A DNA stretch of 35,099 nucleotides from CAZHWT01 sp964536215 (GTDB taxonomy: Bacteria; Patescibacteriota; CAZHWT01): contig CAZHWT010000009.1 of the NCBI GenBank assembly GCA_964536215.1, positions 1 to 35,099 on the forward strand. Direction: 5' to 3'. Below are positions 1 through 7,109 of the stretch, one piece after another. The translations under genes were made by a program, and so were the position numbers. Under the pieces are notes generated by a model. That model had not been told where the DNA came from, searched no databases, and was given only the letters and a program-made list of their open reading frames with translations. Each line of letters opens with the position of its first letter. The first letter of the stretch is position 1.

Positions 1-1
1 G

Positions 2-211
2 TTAAAGACGAATGATGTCGTCAAATTTAAGATTTAAAACCTTGAGTATTTTAATGTATTTATCCAGCGATGCATTGATATCGCCACGTTCAATACGGCC
101 ATAATAGCTCTTTGCCATACCGGTGCGGTCTGCCATCTCCTGTTGAGTTATTTCTTTTGCCCTTCGGGCCGTTTTTATTTTCTGTCCAATTTCTTGAGCT
201 GTATTATCCAT
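2..211 (-). CDS. XRE-family helix-turn-helix regulator
   Basis: A 69-residue single-domain protein of the Cro/C1 (XRE) helix-turn-helix type. Residues about 8-60 hold the five-helix fold, with TQQEMADRTGMAKSYYGRIE as the HTH core and a closing segment of the LNLKFDDI type. It probably binds DNA as a dimer and regulates its own or neighbouring genes. It lies about 50 bp downstream of the HEPN gene on the same strand, so it could be its partner or repressor. The start is supported by an extended -10 box (218-226) with only six bases before the ATG, which predicts a leaderless mRNA. The stop codon TAA lies at the window edge, so the gene is complete. The family is clear; the target is unknown. 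Confidence 0.85.
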   Translation of the reverse strand: MDNTAQEIGQKIKTARRAKEITQQEMADRTGMAKSYYGRIERGDINASLDKYIKILKVLNLKFDDIIRL

Positions 212-217
212 AGCCGG

Positions 218-226
218 ATTATATCA
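218..226 (-). promoter_or_regulatory. Extended -10 promoter of the XRE gene, leaderless
   Basis: On the minus strand this reads TGATATAAT, a perfect extended -10 (TGnTATAAT). Exactly six bases separate it from the ATG at 211, so the predicted +1 is the A of the start codon. No convincing -35 box is seen, as is usual for extended -10 promoters. Confidence 0.6.
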
Positions 227-261
227 CAGAGACCCATTTCCTTACTGAGATATACCTTAGT

Positions 262-1392
262 TTAAGTCTTCATTCGCTTATTTCTTATTATCTTAATTGG
301 TATTCCAGCAAACCAATCTTTCTCGTACACGAATGATTCGTAGTTGAAGATACTGCCTTTTGGTTCGCCAGGTTCGGTATGTTTTTTCCATTCAATATAG
401 TCGTGAGTTATGCTCATTCTGGCATACTCCCCAGCAACTTTTTTAATTCCAAGGGCAAAAAATAGAATGGCGACATCTAAGTGCCGCTGCTTTCCGTTAA
501 AGGAAAAATCTTTATCTTGAACAAGATTACCATGAATTATGTCATTTCTTAGTTGATAAAAAGAATTAGCCCATAGAACCTTAATACTCTCTACTACATA
601 AATATCTTTGCCTTTATCTTTATGGCTCTTGAATCGACGTTTGAGGTCATTTTTTAGCACAAAATATTGGCGAAATTTATTTTTAAGCTCTTTTCTTTGA
701 TCTTTCTCCGGCAGGTTAAAAAGTATTTCATAAGCGCTTGCCATAAGCAAGATGCGTGCAGACTCTGGCACCTTAGAATCGTTGTAGTAGGCTTGCATCA
801 CCAACTCAAGAGCGGTTATAACTCTACGGTACAGCCTTTTATGGTATTTCCGCATCTTTAGCAATAGTCTGATAATATCTCCGTCCAGCTTGAAATTTAA
901 CGGATTGGGTACAAACTCTGGGCGATTAAATCTAAGGTCTCTAATTTTATGCCCCATATCTTTCACGCGGACGATGGAGCCGCTAATGATGGCCATACGA
1001 CCATCATCTTTTTCAGTAAAACTTAACCATTCTAAATCAAAGTTTTCCGAAGTGAACACACTCCATCCTTTGTTGGGGTTCGGATCGATTAAAGAGCCGT
1101 GGAAAAGAGCTCCAGCGAATAAAATGAGCCTTATTTCATTACATAATGCAGCTTCTTGAGGGGAATAATCCCTAAAATCTATATCGCCGATACTTAAAAT
1201 ACCCATGTCCTCAATAGTTTTACCACGATACACATGAGTAGCCATTAACGCCTCGACAGTCGATTTTATACCGGGATCAGTGATGTATTTATCCTTGTTA
1301 ATAGCAAAGTTCCATACCCTAGCATTTAGCATAGGAAAATACAACTCAGGTGTATCCTGCATGTGTAAGTAAGGGAAAAATACTATTTGCAT
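262..1392 (-). CDS. HEPN-domain protein (Apea-like), possible RNase
   Basis: A 376-residue soluble protein. Its C-terminal third (about residues 190-345) is helical and carries LRNDIIHG, that is R282-x4-H287, the R-x4-6-H motif of HEPN ribonucleases and of Apea-like HEPN proteins. The N-terminal ~180 residues have no family I recognise. HEPN proteins of known function mostly cleave RNA in toxin-antitoxin, abortive infection or CRISPR settings, so a defence RNase is plausible here beside restriction genes. No MNT nucleotidyltransferase partner is present; the only close neighbour on the same strand is the XRE gene. The ATG follows a TGATAAAAT extended -10 box by seven bases, again nearly leaderless. 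The HEPN call is good; the activity is inferred. Confidence 0.65.
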   Translation of the reverse strand: MQIVFFPYLHMQDTPELYFPMLNARVWNFAINKDKYITDPGIKSTVEALMATHVYRGKTIEDMGILSIGDIDFRDYSPQEAALCNEIRLILFAGALFHGSLIDPNPNKGWSVFTSENFDLEWLSFTEKDDGRMAIISGSIVRVKDMGHKIRDLRFNRPEFVPNPLNFKLDGDIIRLLLKMRKYHKRLYRRVITALELVMQAYYNDSKVPESARILLMASAYEILFNLPEKDQRKELKNKFRQYFVLKNDLKRRFKSHKDKGKDIYVVESIKVLWANSFYQLRNDIIHGNLVQDKDFSFNGKQRHLDVAILFFALGIKKVAGEYARMSITHDYIEWKKHTEPGEPKGSIFNYESFVYEKDWFAGIPIKIIRNKRMKT

Positions 1393-1399
1393 CGCCTAA

Positions 1400-1408
1400 A
1401 TTTTATCA
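1400..1408 (-). promoter_or_regulatory. Extended -10 promoter of the HEPN gene
   Basis: The minus strand reads TGATAAAAT (TGn plus a 5/6 match to TATAAT). Seven bases separate it from the ATG at 1392, so transcription would start within a base or so of the start codon. No Shine-Dalgarno is present. Confidence 0.5.
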
Positions 1409-1463
1409 CGGAGAGCTATTCTATCGGATAGAGTAATAATGAATACGCTTGCTTATAGTTTTT

Positions 1464-1472
1464 TGTTATACT
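1464..1472 (+). promoter_or_regulatory. Extended -10 promoter of the 1494 gene
   Basis: The sequence is TGTTATACT, an extended -10. The predicted start is near 1479, giving a leader of about 15 bases before the ATG at 1494 and no Shine-Dalgarno. It is divergent from the HEPN promoter. Confidence 0.45.
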
Positions 1473-1493
1473 GCAAATAATAGTTATCGATAT

Positions 1494-2489
1494 ATGCCTT
1501 ATTCATTAGCTCTTTCTTTAATGGCGGAAGATTATCTATTTGCAACCATCCTAGTTGTTTGGGCAGCCTTAAATATTATTCTTCAGGCAGTTGCCGGTTT
1601 TCGAGTTAAAGTCACCAAAACGAAGCGATTAGATCCACAAGATTATCCGCTGATAGATCGAGCCTCAATGATCGCCTTCTCAGTCTGGCTAATCTCATTC
1701 GTTGTTTTATTTGTTTACGATTTTCCCCTAGCGATAATCTCAGCACTATTTGGTGCACTTCTCTTCCCGAGCACAATTCAAAGACTGGTATTTGATGCAA
1801 TAAAGCGTTATCAGGATAATCAAATTGATGAAGATGAGGCCAAAGAGCTACTGGAAAAAGCTCAAGCTCAAATGGACACTCTGCATATTGGAAAGAAACG
1901 CATCCAGGAGGCTAAGGATGGTAAATTAGGTGCGGGGTTTGTAGAGACATATACACAGCATTGTCTACACATCCAACCACAGATATCAAATAATGCACTG
2001 CATGGCTTTGGAGCATATGCTGATGATCCATTTATTCTCCAAGTGCTTGACCGGGAAAAATTATTACAGCTCCATCTAATCTTTGCGGCTTTTAATCTAG
2101 TTTGCCTGGAGAGAGCAATGCGACGCGAAGAGCTTGTGCATGACAAAGTGTGGGAGATTATGTGGCCTAAAATGAACGAGCGCGTAAAAGAATTCTGGAG
2201 TAATGAATTAAATGGATATGTCGAGGAAGAACATATAGCTGGCGAACACAGCTTTGAGAAAATACTACCAGAGCTGCGCGAGTCATTACATTTAGTTGAA
2301 TTAGATTTTGATAAGAATCCTAGCTATGCTAAGCCTAGCCAATTTATAGCAGACTATTTAGTTGGTGAAGATAATATGAGTAAGCGATTGGCAAGTAAGA
2401 TTGAGGGCGACATTCGCCTGATTGATATAGCAAATATAGGGATTTTATATAAATTGGTTGGCAGCGACCCGTTGAATGACAGTAAATAG
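1494..2489 (+). CDS. Membrane protein of unknown function
   Basis: About 331 residues if it begins at the ATG at 1494. The frame is open a little further upstream from a TTG at 1449, but that would place the start before the promoter box at 1464-1472. The N-terminal ~110 residues hold three or four hydrophobic segments (from LFATILVVWAALNIILQAVAG through WLISFVVLFVYDFPLAIISALF). A charged, probably helical region follows (EDEAKELLEKAQAQ), then a ~200-residue soluble domain. No enzyme motif is visible and I do not recognise the family. The arrangement of membrane helices plus a cytoplasmic helical domain beside HEPN and ATPase genes would suit a defence effector or sensor, but nothing in the protein proves this. 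Confidence 0.65.
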   Translation: MPYSLALSLMAEDYLFATILVVWAALNIILQAVAGFRVKVTKTKRLDPQDYPLIDRASMIAFSVWLISFVVLFVYDFPLAIISALFGALLFPSTIQRLVFDAIKRYQDNQIDEDEAKELLEKAQAQMDTLHIGKKRIQEAKDGKLGAGFVETYTQHCLHIQPQISNNALHGFGAYADDPFILQVLDREKLLQLHLIFAAFNLVCLERAMRREELVHDKVWEIMWPKMNERVKEFWSNELNGYVEEEHIAGEHSFEKILPELRESLHLVELDFDKNPSYAKPSQFIADYLVGEDNMSKRLASKIEGDIRLIDIANIGILYKLVGSDPLNDSK

Positions 2490-2522
2490 TAATTAAGGCT
2501 AACCAAATTATTTTACAAGTAT

Positions 2523-2693
2523 ATGAATATTTCGCCGGAAGCCTTTGCGGAATTCAAACAAATATGGATTGAGCAAGGGTTCGAATATGAATCTGATGAA
2601 CAGCTTAGAGAGGCTGCCATAAGCCTACTATCGTTATTTAAAATTTTGGGCAGACAAATTCCTTTGGATGCAGCAACTAACAATAAAGTTTAG
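2523..2693 (+). CDS. Small acidic conserved-type protein, 56 residues
   Basis: A short reading frame, MNISPEAFAEFKQIWIEQGF to a TAG at 2693, with predicted amphipathic helices and a C-terminal LLSLFKILGRQIP segment. Short proteins of this pattern (EFKxIxxxEFG...S(D/E)xEAxxxGxxLLxLFKxIxxPIP) are frequent next to mobile or defence genes in Patescibacteria, as I recall them. Function is unknown. The ATG lies 33 bases after the preceding stop on the same strand, so it may be co-transcribed. There is no clear Shine-Dalgarno. Confidence 0.55.
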   Translation: MNISPEAFAEFKQIWIEQGFEYESDEQLREAAISLLSLFKILGRQIPLDAATNNKV

Positions 2694-2748
2694 GGAGATT
2701 CACCTTTTTTACATTAATCCATATTCACCATTGCATCAAAAGCGGATA

Positions 2749-2910
2749 CTACTCTTCAATCTCTAATCTGTTAAAGAAATATTTAGCCTGCCACCAAATA
2801 AGATATGGAGTCAGTAAGCCAAAAGTGACCAAAGTTAACAATACAAGAACTAGTGTTTTTATAAAGTAATCCCAAAAGTTCCCGGTAAAGTAAATCTTCT
2901 TTCTCGCCAT
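2749..2910 (-). CDS. Small DUF898/YjgN-like membrane protein, 53 residues
   Basis: The frame encodes one strong hydrophobic span (TLVLVLLTLVTFGLLTPYLI) preceded by KIYFTGNFWDYF and followed by WWQAKYFFNRLEIE. This matches the repeat unit of DUF898 (YjgN-type) proteins, which usually have several such units, so it is either a single-unit relative or a fragment. The start is secure: a strong Shine-Dalgarno (GAGGAGG) lies four bases before the ATG. It sits 55 bp downstream of the ATPase gene on the same strand and may be the last gene of that unit. Function unknown. Confidence 0.65.
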   Translation of the reverse strand: MARKKIYFTGNFWDYFIKTLVLVLLTLVTFGLLTPYLIWWQAKYFFNRLEIEE

Positions 2911-2965
2911 AAACCTCCTCAAGATCTAATAACTAATTTACTGCCAGCTTTTCATATGCGACGTA

Positions 2966-4381
2966 TCAACCTTCAACCCCAGATATCTTTCTCAGTATTT
3001 TAATCGATTTTCCCAAGTCGTCGTCACTTGGAAGATTGCCATTTTTTGGATGATGAGTGCGATTTCGTACATAGGTTGGCAAAGTGATGGAATTCTTTTC
3101 GCCATCTTCCCACGGCTTTGCAATAGGTAACTTATGGGTGCCAACTAAGAAATTTGAATCGAAATGTTTAATCCCATTTGATGCATCAGGGTGAGCCTCA
3201 AGAAAATCGTAATGTAGTTTCCCGTACAGCTCATTGTGATAGTCAGAGCTTAGAATCCCAAAGACCTCATAACCAACGCTCGCATATGTAGACTTTTTCG
3301 AATCAAATTGTTTTATTGATGACTCATTTTTCAACTTCTCCACTCTGAAGTTACGACTTAAGTCGGACTTGTCGATCATATAGTTGGAATGTGTGGCGAA
3401 GAAAACGATATTGTTATTGTCTTGTGAAATCTTTATTAGCTCATCAAGTAGATATTCTTGAGCCTGTGGGTGAAGGTGGGTTTCAGGCTCGTCGAGCAAT
3501 AAAATCGTATTACTAAGTTGGCCATTGCGACTTTCAGCTGAAATGGTCAATAGAAAAGAGATAAACTGCTTGAACCCTTCGCTTCTTTGATCTGCTGTCT
3601 TAGCTTTTGCATCCGCTCCAATATCATTAATGTGGAAATTGATAAGTCCATCAGAAATTATAAAAGTAATTTCTATTGGGTGATTTGGCCAAACCGATCG
3701 TATGTGATTAGATACACATCGTCCTAGCAAATTCTGCAAAGCCTCGACCTCGGTAGAATCTCCTGTTAGATCTTGGATACGCTGATTGATTTCAGAATCA
3801 GAAATGCCTGATAGATTAAAGCAGTTTTTTAATGGTACTGATACTTGAACTGGGTTAGCGGCAAATTCTACAATATTTATGGGCTTTGATATTAGAAATC
3901 GGTCTTCAGCTGTCCAGAAGATTGATTTATGAAGTTTTGGGCGTAGTATTTCAAGCACTTTATTTTCAGATTCAATTGATAGCAAGTTATTAAAGTTTTT
4001 ACCATCTAAGGACATGCTCCGAGCCTCTGGATTGGACTTTGAAACTCGAAGATAGAATGATGTTTGCTTAAGGTGGGCGTCTTGGATTGCTGCTTCGGGG
4101 TCTATCTCACCAATAAGCTGTTTGATCTCTTTTTGGGTTTGTTCATCTAATTCATAGTTTAGTGTTACCTGAATCTCTACTTCCTTTTCATAAAAGTCTT
4201 TTGCATTAATCGGTGTATTGCCCGGCTCAGCTAGCGCTAAAGCTTTCAAAAAGCTCGTTTTCCCCACTTCGTTTACCCCAATTAGTCCGAACGTTCTCGA
4301 TTTATCCTTCAAAACGGAAATAGGGAAGCTTAATATCTGAATACACCTATAATTTTTGATCTCAATTGAGATTAATTGCAT
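2966..4381 (-). CDS. AAA family ATPase with ABC-type motifs (OLD/RecF-like)
   Basis: A 471-residue ABC-superfamily ATPase of the AAA_15/AAA_21 group. Walker A is GVNEVGKT (residues 35-42), the signature-like segment is RSEGF (266-270), Walker B is ILLLDEPE (293-300, D297/E298), and the switch histidine is H331 in FFATHSN. The insert between Walker A and the signature is the usual coiled-coil/dimer arm, but short. The last ~130 residues hold no TOPRIM motifs that I can see, so this is not a standard OLD or GajA nuclease. Such ATPases often work with a separate nuclease in anti-phage systems. It follows res by 89 bp on the same strand and has its own promoter candidate at 4448-4456, so it may be a partner or simply a neighbour. 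Confidence 0.8.
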   Translation of the reverse strand: MQLISIEIKNYRCIQILSFPISVLKDKSRTFGLIGVNEVGKTSFLKALALAEPGNTPINAKDFYEKEVEIQVTLNYELDEQTQKEIKQLIGEIDPEAAIQDAHLKQTSFYLRVSKSNPEARSMSLDGKNFNNLLSIESENKVLEILRPKLHKSIFWTAEDRFLISKPINIVEFAANPVQVSVPLKNCFNLSGISDSEINQRIQDLTGDSTEVEALQNLLGRCVSNHIRSVWPNHPIEITFIISDGLINFHINDIGADAKAKTADQRSEGFKQFISFLLTISAESRNGQLSNTILLLDEPETHLHPQAQEYLLDELIKISQDNNNIVFFATHSNYMIDKSDLSRNFRVEKLKNESSIKQFDSKKSTYASVGYEVFGILSSDYHNELYGKLHYDFLEAHPDASNGIKHFDSNFLVGTHKLPIAKPWEDGEKNSITLPTYVRNRTHHPKNGNLPSDDDLGKSIKILRKISGVEG

Positions 4382-4414
4382 GAATAAACAACCCTTATGA
4401 CCTACATTAAACGC

Positions 4415-4439
4415 AAAAATCCGCCTTTGATGGGCAGAT
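4415..4439 (-). terminator. Hairpin plus U-tract between res and the ATPase gene
   Basis: On the minus strand ATCTGCC, a seven-base loop and GGCGGAT form a 7-bp stem (one G-U pair), followed by five Ts. It has the form of an intrinsic terminator for the mod-res unit. It also lies only about two bases after the transcription start predicted from the -10 box at 4448-4456, so it could instead be a 5'-end structure or attenuator of the ATPase mRNA. Confidence 0.5.
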
Positions 4440-4447
4440 CTGAGTCA

Positions 4448-4456
4448 ATTATATCA
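4448..4456 (-). promoter_or_regulatory. Extended -10 promoter candidate for the ATPase gene
   Basis: The minus strand reads TGATATAAT, identical to the XRE promoter box. The predicted start is near 4441, giving a 60-base leader to the ATG at 4381. Confidence 0.45.
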
Positions 4457-4470
4457 CAGTAAAGCCTATA

Positions 4471-7104
4471 TTATTCTAGTGCTGAAAGTTGATCAACAAA
4501 GTCATCCTTGGTGCTGCCCTCGTTGTAGAAAGGTAATCCAATCACCTTATAGGATTCACTCTCGGCAAGTGTCATGGCATCAAATTGACCTTCTATTTGT
4601 AGCAAGAAATCTTGCTTCCACCCCTCCTTGCCTTTCGAAAATCCACCTTCGGAGTCTAGAAACTGATTACCTTTTGGCTCAATAAAAACCTGCCAGCTGA
4701 TATTACCCTTGACCTTGTCGTTGGCTAGTAATAGATAGTCTGGCTCGAATGCACGTCCCTTGTCGAACGAGTAGATGGTTACAGCCTTTTCATTCCGAAG
4801 CAAATACACATCGCTCCACTTTTCTCTAAGATTTTCTATTAGTTTGCTCAGAGTGACGACGAGTGATTTTTCCTCACTAGTTCCGTAGTTCTCTTCATAG
4901 GCATACCAATCATGTAGTTTTATATCTAGGGCATAGTTATGACTCTGGTACTGGGGAATACCAAATTCTCGATCTTGGCTATCGCTCTTGGCAAACTTTC
5001 TAGTGACATCGCGAAATATTTCCTGAATTGATGCAGCCTCGAATGACATTGTGCCGATGTACTCCTCTTCCGACTTTTGCTGCATGTATGGCTGCAGCAT
5101 TGTAAGCATCTGTTGCGCTACAAAAAGCTTGTGATGAGCAGACAAATCATTAATATCATGCCAATCACCAGTGGCAGCGATTTCGATTCCACTTAGATAG
5201 TTAGGGGATTTTATGAAATCATCGAGACTCCTAATACCCGGCAGGGATAGGCTGATTTTATCGAATGAGAAGTACTTATTTCTGTTAATTGCAGCTCGCA
5301 CAATATTAACCGGTAGTCCTTTTCCGACTTTAAGCAACACGGTTTCTCGTGATTCGCTGGCAACTCTTGCCTCGGACTCGCCAAATACTGCAATTTCTTG
5401 CCCATATCCGCTTGGAATATCCACGTCAATATGCTTAGGGAATGACAGTGCGTCAAACAGGCTTGCCTGCACGCCTCCAATCGCAACCTCAGATTTTGGT
5501 ATACGCTTATTAATCCAAACCACACCCTTCTGGTAAGTAACCGACTTCTTAAACGATGACTTGAGCTTAATTTCTACCTCAATAGAGTCTTCAGCCATGA
5601 TCCCAGATTTTTTCAAGGCTTTTTGAAGCTCCTGGATATATCGTGGGTTATGCTTGGAGTGGTAGTGTAATTGCTCTAGCGCACGCAAGTTCAAATTAAC
5701 GCTATTGTCGAACTTCCTCTTGTATCTATCATCTCCATCTTGTGCGTGGAAAGGAAAATACCGTGCGCCGCGACCGATTAGCTGAGCTTCTTTAATAGTT
5801 TGCTTGCTTGGCCTACCTGCAGCACCTGTACTTAGATCATACAAACGCACAATATCGAAAAGATTGAGGACATCCCAGCCTTCATCTAATTTATCTACTG
5901 AAATGACTACTCGGATTTCATTAGACTTATCTTCCAGAGAATTGAGTAGCAACTGCTTTTCCGTTGAATCAGCCGAACTATGAATAAGCATCACCCTTGA
6001 TTCCGAGAAGTCTAGTTTTAACTCTTCAACGAGATCATTGATAGGCAGCTTGATTTGTCGGGTAAAATAATCTGAAGCATCAAGCAATATATCGTTTGCT
6101 CGTTCTATATGCTGCTTCAATTCCTCTGCCGTCAAGTTCTTGAGTCGCTCATTGAACTCATCATTGAAGGCGTTAGCCTCGTCTTTCGTGCGAGCCTTAA
6201 ACATAACCACGGGTTTTAGCCACAACCCACTATTTAAGGCCACCTTCTTGCGATACTGACTAATAAATATGGCCTGCAATGCCCTGCTCCACGCATCCTC
6301 AGCCTGTACCGTGTAGACCAATACATCCTTACTATAGCCATCTCGACGAAAAGCCTTTAGATCATACTCCATGATAAGTCGAGGAGCGTACTTATGTGCG
6401 ATTGATCGATCTTCCCAGTCAATCGTTGCAGTGAATTCAAGCAACATGTTTTCTTTACTGAGCTCAATTATTAGATTGACGGTTTTTTCCCAACTTTGTG
6501 AATCCTCAACCTCTTTCTTATTTTTGGTGTCTACATTGATGTGGTGTGCCTCATCGCTAAGTAAGACTAGTTCATAGTCGGCTAGCTCTTCGTAGGAAAT
6601 ACGATTTTCCCTTGGATTATTTAAATTGGAATGGAGCCCTTGTATAGTCGTAAATAAGATATTTACAGCATTGGACTTTGCCTCAGCAAAGCTTTGTACT
6701 CGGTTGATTTCCACTAGTTGTCCATCAATTTCAATTTTATCTGAGAATAAATATTTACTCGAGCTTTGGTCTAAAAAATTTGACTGAGTCTTTTTAATTA
6801 TCGTATCGCTATTAACAAAGAAGATGAAGTTTCGCTTACCTCTGCGGTAAAGCTCCAACATTAATGCAGCCATTACCAGCGTCTTGCCGCTTCCTGTAGC
6901 CATGTTGAACAGAAGCTGCACTGGTAGCTGCTTATTCTTTTGGTCCTTATCTAGGTAGAAAATAAAGCGACTTATGGCTTCACTCTGATACGGTCGTAAA
7001 CTGTGGGCTAGGTTATCCTCTAAATAGCTTGGCACCTCTTCAAAAGCACCAAGCGTTTCTTTGATTACCTGATATTTTTCATGCAGTGTTTGGATTCTGT
7101 CCAT
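4471..7104 (-). CDS. res: Type III restriction enzyme, Res helicase-nuclease subunit
   Basis: An 877-residue restriction subunit, normal length for the family. Res uses ATP hydrolysis by an SF2 helicase domain to communicate along DNA between two head-to-head sites and then cuts. Visible motifs are Walker A ATGSGKT (69-75), motif II DEAH (184-187), motif III TATIDW, and a helicase C half with VDKLDEGWDV and GRGAR (motif VI). A C-terminal PD-(D/E)XK nuclease has P788-D789 and E809-P-K811. It begins five bases after the mod stop on the same strand, the usual mod-res order, and all key residues are present, so it should be active. Confidence 0.95.
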   Translation of the reverse strand: MDRIQTLHEKYQVIKETLGAFEEVPSYLEDNLAHSLRPYQSEAISRFIFYLDKDQKNKQLPVQLLFNMATGSGKTLVMAALMLELYRRGKRNFIFFVNSDTIIKKTQSNFLDQSSSKYLFSDKIEIDGQLVEINRVQSFAEAKSNAVNILFTTIQGLHSNLNNPRENRISYEELADYELVLLSDEAHHINVDTKNKKEVEDSQSWEKTVNLIIELSKENMLLEFTATIDWEDRSIAHKYAPRLIMEYDLKAFRRDGYSKDVLVYTVQAEDAWSRALQAIFISQYRKKVALNSGLWLKPVVMFKARTKDEANAFNDEFNERLKNLTAEELKQHIERANDILLDASDYFTRQIKLPINDLVEELKLDFSESRVMLIHSSADSTEKQLLLNSLEDKSNEIRVVISVDKLDEGWDVLNLFDIVRLYDLSTGAAGRPSKQTIKEAQLIGRGARYFPFHAQDGDDRYKRKFDNSVNLNLRALEQLHYHSKHNPRYIQELQKALKKSGIMAEDSIEVEIKLKSSFKKSVTYQKGVVWINKRIPKSEVAIGGVQASLFDALSFPKHIDVDIPSGYGQEIAVFGESEARVASESRETVLLKVGKGLPVNIVRAAINRNKYFSFDKISLSLPGIRSLDDFIKSPNYLSGIEIAATGDWHDINDLSAHHKLFVAQQMLTMLQPYMQQKSEEEYIGTMSFEAASIQEIFRDVTRKFAKSDSQDREFGIPQYQSHNYALDIKLHDWYAYEENYGTSEEKSLVVTLSKLIENLREKWSDVYLLRNEKAVTIYSFDKGRAFEPDYLLLANDKVKGNISWQVFIEPKGNQFLDSEGGFSKGKEGWKQDFLLQIEGQFDAMTLAESESYKVIGLPFYNEGSTKDDFVDQLSALE

Positions 7105-7109
7105 TTTGA

